A stretch of DNA of 64,000 nucleotides from Acanthosoma haemorrhoidale (Eukaryota > Arthropoda > Insecta > Hemiptera > Acanthosomatidae): the NCBI GenBank assembly GCA_930367205.1, contig OV884009.1:123760639-123824638 (forward strand). Direction: 5' to 3'. Every line of letters starts with the position of its first letter. Within the stretch, counting starts at the first letter, position 1. Of the stretch, positions 11,540 to 24,369 are shown in pieces. Below the pieces are notes generated by a model. It was not told where the DNA came from. It made no database searches and worked only from the letters and a program-made list of their open reading frames with translations. The position numbers were made by a program, and so were the translations under genes.

Positions 11540-11830
11540 TTATTTGTCTAGTATAAGTCCGGAAATATCAGCTAATATATGTCAGGAATCGGTTGGTTGA
11601 AAAGCTAAACTGGAGGGCTGGATGAGTGAAGGAGAGTAAAGGTTTCGTGAGAGGTTTGTCAGAATTCACTATAAATCTCCATTTGGAAAGCTAAGGTTTT
11701 AAAAGAGCACAGTGTCCTGCAAACCTTGGAAAGCAAGGATGGGGTCAGGGAGGAAGAGAGAGGATGGCTGTGTCATCAGTGAATTTATCGAGGGATGTTG
11801 AAGGAAGATTAGGCGTATCAAACGAGGTCA
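11540..11830 (-). pseudogene. LINE RT remnant (Jockey/CR1-type)
   Basis: The minus strand reads DTPNLPSTSLDKFTDDTAIL, which matches 'SDxPxxPxxxLAxYADDTAIL', the catalytic block of RT with the YADD motif altered to FTDD. Downstream it reads LSKWRFIVNSDKP, the 'WKIKVNxDKS'-type motif. Frameshifts are present. Related fragments lie at 34980-37270. Confidence 0.75.
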
Positions 11831-13000
11831 AAACCAAAACTGAAATCACACATTATTGAAACATTTGGCTCAGCTGCTTTTGTCTTTCAATTATTGTCAC
11901 TTTACTTTTATATTAACTATTGTGTTTAGTGTCAAAATGTCTGTGTTAAATGTGTATCAGTTGCCAAATGTTGGTTGGCATTTGTAAACCCGACTCTCGA
12001 AATTTACGGAAGATGAACTTTCCGAGAGCTCGTTATTTACACCCACAGGGAAATAAATCAAACAAAAATTCCAGTTACTAAAAGACCACTTACCAATTCC
12101 GGAGTCGTTCCTGCCACAAGGTGACCATTCGAAGCTGGGTCACAAGCGATGTTCTTTCGACGAAGGGATTTTAGGATGTTGGGAATAATTAGAGGATACC
12201 TGAGGATATGTCGAACAACACCGCTGAACGATGACTCCAGATGGAAACAGAAGATTACACCACAGATGAAGAACAACTAACTTGGTCATAGTCTGATGGA
12301 GAAGTGAGAGGGAGGGGAGAGGCCTCCTCGATAAGACCTTCAATCGATCGGACTGTTGAAAACTATCGATTTATATTCCACCAGGTCCACCGTAACAGCC
12401 GATATCGATCTCGACACAACCCATGACGCCACGAAGTATCACGGCAGCTACGCACACCCGAACAGCATTACTAACTTACCTATTTTTGTTTAAGTGCTTG
12501 TTGTTTGCCAAGTATAAACAATTAATCTGATGCTAGGTGATTCAGATTAGCCACCTTATTTGAAACAGTCATTATCATGACAATTTTGCTAGATTTTTCT
12601 GATTCTTGTTAGTTCAAAACACATGTTCTAGTTTATGAAAGGGATGGCTGCCTGGGTTCTTTTGCATCTTGACAAATATCTGGCCATTTATTATAATGGT
12701 AATTGCTTTTATCATTCTAAATTTTCTTTGTAATACTTTTAAAATTTATATGTCCATGTCCCCAAATTGCTAATGAGCCACATTTAATTTCTTGAGAGTC
12801 CAAAAACCAACCCAAACCATAAGGTTGTGTATTAGGAAGAAAAAGTATTGTTATCCACCGGACAGTTTCAGGAATATAAAGTTTGCTTTCTTATGATGAA
12901 TCTTCATCAGTTTTGCTTTTCTCTGCATAATTAATTTTTTTTCTCTATCATTCGTCCCTAAATCCTACTGCTCTAAATGGCAATATATTACATTTTCTTT
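11831..13000. other. Intron sequence, possible non-coding transposon part
   Basis: The stretch at 12000-12480 is less AT-rich than its surroundings and may be an untranslated part of an old element. No domain is identified. The rest is plain intron. Confidence 0.4.
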
Positions 13001-13740
13001 CTTTGATAGGAGTCTTTTTTCTATCCAGCAATTATTTTGGTAGGTATCCACAGTCATTTGTGTAGCTGGTTTAAGTTCCCTAATCCTTCATCTTAGATAC
13101 ATTATACTTTCTCACCCACTAATTTTTGGGTAAGCATATTTTATCTTGGACGTTTGTAATTACCAGATAGTGGTCAGAAGCAATGTTAGCTCCTCTACTT
13201 AGTTTGATTTACACTTGGTACTGATCGGAAGATGATCTATTAGAAAAGTATTGAAACCTTCTGCCAATGCCTATGTTCCCTTAAGAATAGAATAATTGGA
13301 GAATAGTGTGCTTCCTGTGATCAAATCCTGTGAGATAACAAAGCTGATGAGTTTATGCCCATTGCCATAACTTACATCATGCAGACAATATGATCCAATT
13401 GTAAGGCAGTGTACTTTCTCTCGTCTCGCCTTGGCCTTTAGATCTTCTGCAATAATATTAATGTCATCTTGGGCTATGGTCAAGAGACTAAACCTTTTCT
13501 GTTTTTTGAGAAGTCTTATTTTGATCATGTACAATGATGATGGAGTAGTTTCCAAAATAGCCTTCGATAAAGAATATATAGATTCTGGTCCTTATGGCTT
13601 TGAAATCAAACCACCAGCTGCTTAAAACTGTTCTTATGACTAATCCTGTACAATACTGGTGATATGTATTAAGGCAGCTATAGTATATAGTAAAGTTTTT
13701 CCTTTCAAGCATGCCACTGTCCATCCACTGGATTTTCTGT
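13000..13740 (-). pseudogene. RTE-like LINE endonuclease remnant
   Basis: The minus strand, across frameshifts, reads YFGNYSIIIVHDQN, then IGSYCLHDVSYGNGHKLISF, then GANIASDHYLVIT. These fit, in order, the 'IxIINVHAP', 'IGxxxLHxxSNDNGxRLxxF' and 'SDHYLV' motifs of the APE-type endonuclease in RTE-like LINEs (often labelled craniofacial development protein 2-like). The catalytic SDH is kept but the frame is broken. Confidence 0.78.
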
Positions 13741-14048
13741 TGCAGGCATGTCTATTGGATAAGCCCAGTGCTGGTTAGGGATAGGGAGCATTTTAGCTCC
13801 AGTTCGATATAAACTAAGGGTGTTGTACATTCCTATTTCAAAATTAGCCTGATATCTCCTTCCTTTCGCCAATAATTATTGAAACTTACACAGTAAAGAT
13901 TACGTATAGCGACTGATAGTTATTCAAATATTTTTTATTGTTATTTATTTTTTTGTGCCTTTTCATTGTTTTGTTATCAAAATGTAGATTTTTCAGTAAT
14001 GTAGATAAATCATTATTATCACTATTATTATCTGTATTTGTCCTATAG

Positions 14049-14228
14049 GTTATTTTTGGACTATTGATTCCAATTTTTATTGCTAAGCTGGAATTCAAAT
14101 CAAAAGAGGAATTACAGTTGATGCCACAAACAGAAGAAGAGCATTTAACTGGATTAGAAGAAGAGAATGAAAGCACAGATGGCATCAAAGGACTTGATTC
14201 TCATAGAACCATGGAACATGATGTAGAA
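14049..14228 (+). CDS. Trpm: Trpm exon 4: pre-S1 hydrophobic helix and acidic linker
   Basis: Begins VIFGLLIPIFIAKLEFKSK, the hydrophobic pre-S1 helix of TRPM channels, which ends in the family's LEY/LEF-K motif. A Glu-rich linker (TEEEHLTGLEEENE) follows and is expected to be cytosolic and variable. The acceptor CCTATAG ends at 14048 and the donor GTAAGT begins at 14229, a perfect consensus. Phase 0 at both ends, so the exon could be skipped without a frameshift. Whether it is ever skipped cannot be seen here. Confidence 0.9.
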
Positions 14229-16478
14229 GTAAGTAAAAAAATTACAGTTTTATATCTTAAATAATATAACAGTGAATGTAATGGTTGTATCCTCACATTA
14301 TTTATGTTATGCACTTATTTAATAAATTATAAATACTTTTATATTTTATGATTAATTAAATTGTAATCATAATTAAAGCTTTCGGAATCTAAGCTGTTTA
14401 ATATACTTATAATATATTAAGGGTTAGCCCAGGTAATTATCAAACCATTCCAAGTTCTACATAAGGCTGTAATGAAATATGTGTATGATTGTGATGATCA
14501 TATAGAGAGAAACACTATAATTGTTATGTTTTAATGTTGCCAGATAGTATATGGTTCGAGCAGAAAGCCTTTACTTATAATTTTTATTTATCTTTTCGAT
14601 TATGACCCTATTTCACTCCAAACCTAACCTTTATAGAATTTGTATCTATTGTTATTTTATCCAAACAGCTGGGGAGGCCTACCTTTTTCGGTTGTGGTTC
14701 CACAAACTTGGGCAGGCCAACACAACAACCTCTCTCTTCCACATACCCATTTTAAAAAAGGAAATTAACACAACATTGTACAACTTATATTTCCTATGCA
14801 TATTAAATACAATAGGAAGAGGTAATTCAAAACCACAATCGCAGGTAGAAAAGTGCCTATTTATTTTATAAAATTCAAACAACCAGAAAACAGTATGAGA
14901 ACAACTTAATATTTAAGGAATTGATCATGAGGCATAGCACCTGAAAAATGAGAGTACCAGAAGTGCGAAGGAACCAAAGTTTTATAAATCAAATAAAATA
15001 ATACTTTCAAATCATATACTAATTCCAAGTTGAGTATATTTGGGCCTATAAAATTTTTTTTTTATAATATACTTAAAAAAAAATCATTCTAATATAAAAA
15101 AAACATTGTCATTCTATCTAAAAATAGAAAAACTTTCATCTGTAGACAATCAAAAAAAAAAAAATAACCTATGACTTATCTGGGTGCACCTGTCTTCGAC
15201 CGATTTTCTGGTAGCCAGGGAATGGTAATGTCCACTATGAGAACCGAAGATGTGATGCTCCACTCACCACTGATGAATAAATCCCCTAGCAGGTAAGATT
15301 TCAGGAACTTGATATCTAGATTCAAGTTGCTTCGAGGAGAAATTACATCCGGACTATCCGTTTGTTGAGTTCCTGTCCACCTCCACACAACTCTCCTCTG
15401 GCCCACCTCTCTCTCTCTCCTCCTTTATACTCCCTCACCACGCTTGCAAGACTAATACACTTAGAACACAGGAGAACTGGCTCTCCTCTACAAATCTTCT
15501 CTCTCCTTCTCAGCTGCCTGTTGTGTTCCTGTCCTCTCATTACCTAATGAAAATTATGCCAATGCTGGCATAGGATAAATGAGGCTGTCAATGACATAAG
15601 CCTTGATAGGAAGAAAGAGGAGTTACTGCTTTGACATATCCTCTTATATGCACCATGTCAGAATTGTTCAGCGTGGAAAGCTGGATAGCGACAGGGTTAA
15701 TGTGTATGTTCAGCATTGAGGAACATTCTGAATTGATCAGGAGATGCTGACTAATTGAATCTGATCCCAGGCTCCAGTGAGATGAGAAAATTTTGATAAA
15801 CCACAGATGAGATATAAGGGGTGAAATTAACGATGATTAACATAAGAGTTTTAATAACAGAAGATAATGAGATATAAGGGTTCATATATAAATAACAGCA
15901 TAATGAGAGATGTTATTATGATGGTGGTTAGAAGCAAATGATCGAGAGATGTTCCTATTGAACGAGAAGGTTACATGTAATGAATGAGAGTGTACCAGAC
16001 ATGGTCAAAGCTCAGCTCATGAACATCGCCAGAGGACGGCTCACCGTAAACTGACAACAAAGCACCCCTTTGCAATCTAGCAGACTTGGTAAAAGTAAAA
16101 TTATGGTGAAAAAACAAAAAAGATTTTTTTAACACACCTTATTGGTGTACTGAATACTTTTTTAAATCATAGGTTTGTGACCATAAAAATTGCTTAAGAT
16201 TTTTTATGTAGCTGAGATAGATCCCATGCCAAGAACTTTTTTTTTAGTTACCTTCAAACAGTTTTAGAACTTAGCTATTAAAGACCGTTCAAACTTACAA
16301 TATAATTCTAAAAAAAAAAAAATGAAACTGGTGAGGTCTTGATACCTTAATATAATATCATTGTATAATGATGGATTAATAGAATAAATCTTATATCATT
16401 AGTATGCAAGGGTAAATAGTAGAAAACTATTTGCAATTGAGTTTTAATTATGTTTCATACTGTCATTATTCATTTTAG
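14229..16478. other. Intron sequence with a possible minus-strand LTR-type promoter
   Basis: Mostly AT-rich intron. At 15180-15560 there is a pyrimidine-rich, less AT-rich patch. On the minus strand it contains GAGGGAGTATAAAGGAGG (complement of about 15419-15436), a TATA-like site followed by purine-rich sequence, suggestive of an LTR core promoter. No terminal repeats could be defined, so it is not called an element. Confidence 0.35.
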
Positions 16479-16691
16479 GCGTTAATTGAACAAGATTCAA
16501 CGCCTAGAGATACAATTGTAAACGAAAATGGACAAGTTATTGCTGATAATGGAAGTAGCTCTGATGGTGGAAGTCAGTTTTCACCTCTCCCGAGGGATTT
16601 TTATGACTTAAAGCCAACTAGACCTTTGCGACTAAAGAGAAAGTTGTATGAATTCTATACAGCTCCAATTGCTAAATTCTGGTCTCATTCT
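16479..16691 (+). CDS. Trpm: Trpm exon 5: variable linker and start of S1
   Basis: A poorly conserved Ser/Asp/Gly-rich stretch (NGSSSDGGSQF) leads into RLKRKLYEFYTAPIAKFWSHS. The 'FYxAPIxKFW' motif marks the entry to S1 in TRPM channels. The acceptor CATTTTAG ends at 16478 and the donor GTAAGT begins at 16692. Phase 0 at both ends. The variable half plausibly belongs to the flexible loop between pre-S1 and S1. Confidence 0.92.
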
Positions 16692-17439
16692 GTAAGTAGA
16701 AAAATATTTTTATTTACAAAATAATTTTAGAAAAAATAAGAAGTACATCAATATGTAGTTTGTGTATTAAAAATACTGAAACATGGATTTACTTGTCTGT
16801 CATACTGGGGTCTGTGGTAAAATTCTAGCCAATCACTGAAATATTCATATTCATATTCATTTATTCCTTATGTACAAGCAAGTAAAATTTAATCTAAGAT
16901 AGATGATTGATATAATATGTTTAAAAATTATTCAAGATAAATATAAATTAATTGAATGGCTAATAAACACAAATTTCAAATTATATGACCCTATTTATTA
17001 GTGTACAATACAGACAAAATTTGTTTCAAAGTAAATAAGAAAATAAATACCACAAAAATTATTCTATTTGCTAAAGATTTGTATTTATATTCAAAAGCAC
17101 TTTTGGGAGTCTTGCCGCAATTATCAATTGCTATTAAACAAACAAAAACTATCAGAAAAACATGGAGTATGGTCATAAACATAAATATTTTAAATTAAAA
17201 AACATTTTAACATTATTAAATGCAAGCTAATAAAAATTGAAAACAAATGTCTAACCAGACATATTTATACTAGATATGTATATATTGTACCGATTACCAT
17301 CTTTGTTGAAATATTTTTGCTTTCTTATTTATAAGTAAATACCAACTTACTAGAAGCACAGAAGTATAATTTAATAATTTTGTAACATGCGATATCAATT
17401 GCTGGAAAAATGAAAATTGGGCCACTACATTAAACTCTT
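16692..17439. other. Intron sequence, nothing recognised
   Basis: AT-rich intron after Trpm exon 5 with no coding similarity. Confidence 0.55.
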
Positions 17440-18110
17440 GGAGACCGGGTGATAATAATTTATGAAAAATTCATAAAAACAAGATCCTGTCTATCATCAA
17501 TCTTATTTAATCTGTTTGTTTCCGATTTCTCAACTCAATCGAAAATAATAAGGTCCCTTTATGCTGACAACACAGCTTTATATACATCATCGCACCCCAT
17601 CAATACAACAGTAAGCCGGTTTCAATAAAATTTCAAAAAAATCAACAAGTAATGCCAAAACTAGAAATTAAAATTCAACCCAAGCAAGTCAGAAGCCATA
17701 ATTTTCACAAAGCACTGGTCACATCTTGTTCATCATCTTTCCATAAACTCTCCACACATCCTATGGTCAGAATCAGTCCAATATTTTGGTTTGACCCAAG
17801 AGAGATTCCTAGCCTTTACATAACACATCAACAGGAAAACTGACAAAGCAAAAAAAAATCATATACAAAATGTTCCTGTATAACAAAACTTAAGCTCTAC
17901 TAATCAGTCACTTGATCACACATAACCTATGCTCACCAGTATGGAGTTTCACTTGCGAACCCAACTACAGTGAAATTGAAATAATCCAAAACCTAGGAAT
18001 GTCTATCATCAAGAACTTCCCCTGCTGCACAAAATAGCTGACCACTATAAAGTGACACTAGCTCAAAGACTTGAAACTTCCCACTATTCAAGAATTTGTC
18101 TGTCCTCAAA
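17440..18110 (+). pseudogene. LINE RT remnant (C-terminal half)
   Basis: The plus strand reads RSLYADNTALYTSSHPINTT, the RT catalytic block 'YADDTALYTSS' with the second Asp changed to Asn. Then come NPSKSEAIIF-like text (FNPSKSEAIIFTKH) and SESVQYFGLTQERFLAFTXH, the 'VKYLGVxLDxxLxxxxH' motif. Stops and frameshifts abound. It abuts a minus-strand LINE fragment at 18220-19450. Confidence 0.78.
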
Positions 18111-18219
18111 CTGAAACATATTTTGCCGTTGAAACAGTTGCCATTGAAAATCCACATATACATGAGATTAGTAATTACAGCAAAAAAAAGAACTTTAAAA
18201 AAACAAAAAACCTCTGATT

Positions 18220-19450
18220 GCCTTAAAGTAATATTTCTTGGGGTAGTTGTAACTGAAGGTGGTGTTCAAAGGGCTTTGACAGTACATGTAAGATAGATAT
18301 AGGATGATAATCAGATGGAGGAGCGGTGGGATTGGAACAATTTGGAATAGGCATAATATTTAATTTTTTCTTAATATCAGGTAGTAAGGAAGGGAAGAGA
18401 GAGTGTTCGTATATATGCATAATGTGAAAAGTGTGTAGAAAAGTGACCGGTAGGGTTAATTTGATATAGTTAGCACGAATTTTGACAGGACCTAAGGGAT
18501 TTGAGGGTTGAGTAGAATTCTTTCAGAAGTAATAGCTGGTAAATAGAAATTTTCAGGATGGAAAAGTTTGACTATATGGGGGAGATAGGTGCTGAAGAGG
18601 AATACTTTAGGGAAATGGATTGGCCCTAAAAGAAACTATTTAAGAATTGGGGCAAATAGAAGAGGGAAAGGAAATCGATTTGGTTTCCTGATGGAGAGCT
18701 TTTAAAGAACCAATCATTTGGTCTTAATTTCTCGAGTGGATTCCAGATTTCTCCTTTGATGACCTGACTAATGCTTAGGTTATGTTGTGTGCCAATTTAA
18801 AATTTTCCCAGGCCACTTCGAAAATGGTTGGCTGAAATTCCCTCCTTAAACAGTTTTTCTCTCTTATTGAAGCTTGCATATCTGCATTTAATGAAGATGC
18901 TGGAGATTTTGTAAATGCTTGTGTTTTAAGAGGAGGGTGTTTATACAGAGCAGTTAGAAGAATTTTATTGTAGAGATAGACCTTACTGTCTTTCATAAGC
19001 CGTTAGTTCGGCCCAGTCTGCCAGAGCCAGGTTCTCAAGAACCTCATTGGAGGGGGGGGGGGTGGAGTTTATTTTTTAGTAAGAAATTAAGGAGGTAGGA
19101 ATGAGAATATCGTAGGTCGGTCAATCAAATTATGGTTTAACAAAAAACTGGATGATGATTAAGAGAAAAGGGGTTTGGGGTTTAGTGGAAGGATGAGATC
19201 AATTAGACGATGTTCAACCAAATTATAAGAGAGGAGATCATTGTTCAAATCACCAGCTTTCAATATTATTATAAATGAATGTTAGGTTGTAAGAAGTTGT
19301 GAGAATTACTTCACCAAAAACCATTTTTTCAGGGTCTATAAATAATATAATACGAGGATTTCTCTTTTGGGAAGGATATCTCTAGGTACCTAGATTCAAT
19401 TTGGGGTGTTGTGGAATTGGGTGAGGAATGGATGATTTTAGTTGGAAGAT
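18220..19450 (-). pseudogene. LINE endonuclease to RT N-terminus remnant
   Basis: Reading the minus strand from right to left gives AGDLNNDLLS and HRLIDLI (endonuclease), NHNLID (degenerate SDHxL block), then PLKTQAFTKSPASSLNADMQ (the linker ending 'APWLTxDI'), then PIPNCSNPTAPPSDYHPISI, the RT start motif 'IPKxxNPxxxxxYRPISIL'. The order is right but the frame is broken. It lies tail-on against the plus-strand RT fragment at 17440-18110. Confidence 0.8.
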
Positions 19451-20564
19451 TGTGGTGAACATAAATAGCGACAGATGATCGTTGCGGTAAAAGAAATGGA
19501 ACATGGAAAAAATGGTCTGGGAGAGATGGGTGTAGGCTTTAGATATGCCAATAATATGAAAAAAAAATTGACTGCAGAAAGTTTAACAATTCATTGAAGT
19601 GGGCAGCCAGTGATAAAGTAAATAGCTAAGTTCTTAAAATAATGTAGAATTTAGTAGTGTTAAGCGAATTGGGCTATTAATTAAATAAAGTTTACTTTTT
19701 CATTTTGTTTCAAATTTCAAAAATCCATTTTGCGGCAACGCTCCTGCTGATTGATGTCAGCAGCCACAATTACACTCTCTTATCTCTCTCCATTCAGTCT
19801 CAACCAGCTCCTTGAACTGTACACTGCTCTTGCTGTATTGGTGCTTACTGCTATATTCAAACCATGGCATTTTTATTTATACACGCCTTTTCTACTTCCT
19901 TACCTGCTAGATCTAATATTGGCACTGTGACCTCCACACCTCTTGTAGTGGATACTCCCATCTTTCTCTTTGACAAGCACTCCTGAAAGGTACCTGTTCC
20001 ACGTAGATGTCAGCTTCAGTGGCACCACATTCCCAGTGTCAATCCCACCACGGCCCAGCCTGCTTCTCTCCGGTTCACACTCACCTTTGGGATTTGGTTG
20101 GTTTCGCCTACTCGTAGATTCCTCTACTTCCTCTCCTGATCTCAGGGCAATGTCGGACTACACCTTCTTCACTATAGAGTCAGATAAAATAAACAACACT
20201 GCTGGGAGGCCAACTTTGACGAGGCAACCGCCTAGGCAGCCAACAGAGTCATAGACCAATGCTTATCTCTTTTCCTGCCAATGGAATTAGTTCATTTAGC
20301 CCCCCCCCCCCTGGTGGCAGCCCAACAATCCTTAAATAAATTAATCTCAGCTTTACAAAAGTCAGTTTTATTTAATGGGCATTGTAAGATATATGGTATA
20401 GTAGGGTTCAACTTGTATAAACTGTTTACTTATTTAGTATTTCTTACTTTTAATTGAAAAAGTGATCATCTAAAATAGCTAATTCATTTCTTGTTTCTAA
20501 ATTTTAAAATAAGATTATTTTTTAATTCTTAGCTTAAACTACTGCTAAAGTATTTTGTTTGCAG
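19451..20564. other. Intron sequence, possible LINE 5' part
   Basis: 19740-20330 is less AT-rich, rich in pyrimidines and includes a run of C near 20300. It could be the untranslated or ORF1 part of the neighbouring minus-strand LINE or of another element. No domain is recognised. Confidence 0.35.
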
Positions 20565-20722
20565 ATTGCATATCTGGTTTTTTTATTCATCTTTAGTTAT
20601 GTGGTACTTGTAAGAATGGAAGCTTCTCCATCATGGCAAGAACTATATTGTATTGCATACATAGCTACCCTTGGATGTGAAAAAATCAGAGAGATAGCTT
20701 CTTCAGAGCCTGTAGCGATAAG
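20565..20722 (+). CDS. Trpm: Trpm exon 6: S1 and S2
   Basis: Encodes IAYLVFLFIFSYVVLVRME (S1) and then PSWQELYCIAYIATLGCEKI (S2). The S2 end EKIREI matches the conserved 'E(K/I)xREI' motif of TRPM S2. The acceptor TTTGCAG ends at 20564. The donor is ATAAG|GTGAAA, leaving two bases of a Ser codon for the next exon, which supplies T. The 5.7-kb intron that follows is full of LINE and LTR remnants. Confidence 0.92.
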
Positions 20723-21779
20723 GTGAAATTTATAATGTATTTTCAAGTTTTCTGACAATTTGATATTACGTAAATAGTAGTTGCATATGTAAAGTTTAAA
20801 AAAATTGCATTTGAGTTACATGTTTCTAGATATTTTGTATCAAGGCATGCTATACCAGTTAGAATTGTAGAAACTGAAGATGTCCATTAAGATAGCCTGC
20901 AAGATGAGGAACGATTATTACTTTTGTAGTGCTTTCTATTCTCAATCAATAATAGCGAAAACAACTTACAAACGTTATGTAAAAAGCAAATCATATTTGA
21001 GAATAAGTTATAGTGAAATTTAATAATATCTCCTCCACTCCAAACTCAAGGTGGAGGTCAGATTTCAGAAAAACTCTGTGATTAGGAAATTCAATAAAAA
21101 ATCCAGGAATATGAAATTTATTAGAAAATCTACACCAAATGGGAGTACAGTGAGGTAAGTAAGACTTGGAGTGGGAAAATCAGATTGGTTGTTTCACAGA
21201 AATCATAATTACTGCTACTTCCTTGTAAGAAAAAGGTGGTAAATTCAATAGTAATGCAAGAACAAAGCTTGTTTCTAACCAACTGCTCTAACATTCTTCT
21301 AAACTCACTTTTTATTTTTTTTATGTATTGGTATAAGCATAGTTATTATTTTGGATCTGTATGTGGGGGGGAGGTCTTATGTTTACTGAATATTCTATTA
21401 AGTTATAGTGATTCACGGGGTGGAGTATAGAGTTAATTGAGATAAAAATGTATTCCAATGAGGTGGTTTAATAATGTTTGGTGGATTTATTTGGTGAGTT
21501 TATTTAAAGTTGTTTCTAGTACCTGGAATATTTGTGTTTGTATTATTTGGTGAATTATGTTTTTAATTGTTATCAGAAGTTGTAAGGATGTAGGAATAAA
21601 GATTTATTTATTATATAATAAAGTTATCATTGTTGTTATGTCTAGTTTCGCTACATTTTGAATAATTTTGGTGAATTAACAGTCTGCTTAATCAACTTTT
21701 TTAGTGGAGCTAATTAGGGGGTTGACACATATATTGTTGTTTCATAATTTCCGGTATCTTGTCCAGTTCACTTTATTGT
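20723..21779. other. Intron sequence, nothing recognised
   Basis: AT-rich intron after Trpm exon 6. No coding motif or repeat is identified. It may include diverged RT sequence from the minus-strand LINE that follows, but I could not read it. Confidence 0.45.
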
Positions 21780-22840
21780 AATTATATTTTACATTTATTG
21801 ACTAATTGGCAACATATGTTGCGTAAATTATAAAGGTAACCCAGTTGTGATCCGAATTTAGACATGAAACGGAGACCAGACAAGTGAGGTTGGAAATATT
21901 TTTAGTAATTGCAATGTTGATAATACTAAGCTTGGAGCATCTTTGTGTGGGATAGAAGGTTGGGAAGCTAGCATGATAGATCTGGCATATTATTGTTTAA
22001 AGTGAATTTTAATAATGTGTTACCATTTTTGTTCGCTTTCAAGCAATTTCAGTATTTATATTTACAGTTTAGTTCTCATAAAGGATAGTGTTTAGGTTTA
22101 GTCTATAGATAGGTCTTCTATCCTAATATTTTGTATGGGAGGATTATAAGTACTAAATGCTGAAATAGGCTTGTTGTTTATGAGTAGGTTGGCTCCTATG
22201 GCCTCTAATGATTCTAAGGTTGGTATTATTACTTGGTGATGTGGTACATTATTTTTGATAAGTAGCATTTCAGCACCTCCTTGGTTATTTCAGTCTTATC
22301 TGTAACATTGATATCCTGTCAGTTTAAATCAATAGTTTAAAGGCAAGTCTGATGATGTGACTATGAATGTAGAGTAGGGTACCCCTCCTCTTTCTGTCTT
22401 ATTGATTTGTTCTTTGGAGACTGCAACATTTTTTGTAGTAAGATCTTCTGATATTTTCTGCTCTGTTATTGAAAAGGGCGTGCTTTTTAAAAGTAATCTT
22501 GGTTTTATATCTGATTTTATTCTACAGTCCCAATATTCTATTTTTTGTTTTTACTTTGTCAAATAGTAATTTTTACTGTTCTGTTGTTTTAATCAAAAAA
22601 TTTCCTATATTTGATTTAATCTTGACCTCAACATCAATCTTTAGTTTCTTCTTAAAGTGAATAATCTGTTAAATAAGGTCATTATTAATATTATAGATAA
22701 CAATGGGTGGTACCTTAGTGCTTGTTACTAGATCATTTAGAACTTCTTCACCTTCTTCTTCATCTGAGAAAACTCCAAAAATATTGGATACAGGAACGGC
22801 ATATTCATTCCTTTTTCTTTTAGCTCTATTAGCCATCTTG
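21780..22840 (-). pseudogene. Jockey-like LINE: ORF1 start and endonuclease
   Basis: Minus strand from right to left: MANRAKRKRNEYAVPVSNIF ... EEVLNDLVTSTKVPPIVIYN, the N-terminus of a Jockey-type ORF1 (gag-like), then after a deletion NNQGGAEMLLIKN and PTLESLEAIGANLLINN (endonuclease), FSTYNPP, and CLNSDHNWVTF (catalytic SDHNxV). ORF1's zinc-knuckle half is missing. A second copy of its endonuclease segment lies at 25313-25441. Confidence 0.8.
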
Positions 22841-24369
22841 TTTGTAGTTTACCCTTAAGAAAAATTGCTATAGTTCAGAATGTTTTGAATAATAAACAGA
22901 AAACAAATCTTTATTTTCTATAAATTCAAAAATAGCTATGGTGCACTGCAGAACAACCTTACTCTACACTACTTACATCTTCAGACTGAAGCTATAAAGT
23001 ATGTAATATTTTACATTTCATGACTTCACTATTACAGTATGTAATAATTATACAATTCAGCATCCTCACCACATAAGTTTAAGCTCTCAATTTGTAGCAT
23101 GTTTTCATGTATATTCAAGTGAATCAAACCATGAGAATTGTACCAAAGATCTTTTGACGTAGGATTACATCCAATCACATGATACATGTTTGTGATGTCT
23201 ATGACATATTTTTTTCACTAATATCTGTAGAGTAACAAGAAGAATCTGCTAAAGTAAAAATCTAAGAACGATGTCATTTTTATTGAGCACTATGTTATAA
23301 CTGAGTTTGATTTTTAACCCCGGAGGTGTAGTTATGGGGTAACTGGAAAATAACTATTGACCTGGAATAAAGATCCCTCTTTTTCCATTAAGTTTAGCTT
23401 TTTCACTGGCCAATGTTGGAGGAAACGTTTTTTTCTCAGTTGTATAGCTCACCATCCATTTCAGATAAATAAGGTATGAGCTTTAATAAAACATGAGTCA
23501 TAGCTGGCCTTGTGTAGGATTTGAATTGTGTAGCAATTTATGACACCATCTCACTGGAAGTGAGATAATAATAATTTCATTGAATGGAATAAGATTGAAA
23601 CGTGGAATTGAGACCAAAGTATAAATGTTTGTTAGAGAAGTTATCACAACTAAAAACTTTAGTCTTTAAAATTATTACCTGGCTTCTGATTGGTTGGCTT
23701 AGGCCCTCAAAGCTGTTGGGCATTGAAAGATACAACAACGATTAAAGCCATTTGTACTAGGTCAAAGAATGCCAAAGTAGACGATTTTTGAGCTCTATGT
23801 ACCTCAGGATATATTATGTTTTGTTTCAGTACTTCTGAATTAGTAACAATAAAATGTTAAATTTGGTAAAAAATTGGTGTTGACATAGTAGAACAGAAGA
23901 AAAATTCAAATTTTTATCAGATTTTTTGTCGTTTATTTGTGGTCGGCAGAAAAAATTTGTTAACATTCTTCAAACGAGCAAAGTTACTGCAAAAGATAAA
24001 AACATTGACTGTAATAGACTATTCTGTATCCAAGAGCCAAAAAGCTATTGAAATTCTTTCTAGAGTCTGGTCTTAGCCATTGTAATGTTAATATTGTCTC
24101 AATGATTGTTCGCCAATCGAACTGAACTGGGTGGGATAAGTGTTAGCCAAAAGTACAGGAGATTTTTTGTGGTGTTAGACCTCTGCTCAACAAAGATTTA
24201 TAAAAACTATTCTCCGATATTTTAATGAGATTAAAGTAAGTGTAGCTTATCTCGACAAGAAACAGTAGTGTAGGATGACCTTAAGTTGATAGAGGCTTAA
24301 CTGTTTTAGTTGTAATCTTCTTTCAAAGGGATTGAAGTATTTTATGTATTTGTTTTGTTTTCTTTGGTT
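22841..24369. other. Intron sequence, nothing recognised
   Basis: Intronic DNA between two LINE remnants. No open frame with a recognisable motif. Confidence 0.5.

Noticed and set aside
15176..15547. Possible gene in a less AT-rich patch of the exon 4-5 intron
   Set aside because: Overlapping short frames on both strands with low-complexity composition. The only signal is a TATA-like site on the minus strand, too weak to call an element.
17440..19450. Twin-priming (5' inversion) of a single LINE
   Set aside because: The inverted 5' part lies on the 3' side of the plus-strand half, the opposite of the arrangement twin-priming produces.
19970..20254. 94-codon plus-strand frame with Ser/Pro-rich text
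   Set aside because: No recognised domain and no splice-consistent link to Trpm. It probably reads through transposon untranslated sequence.
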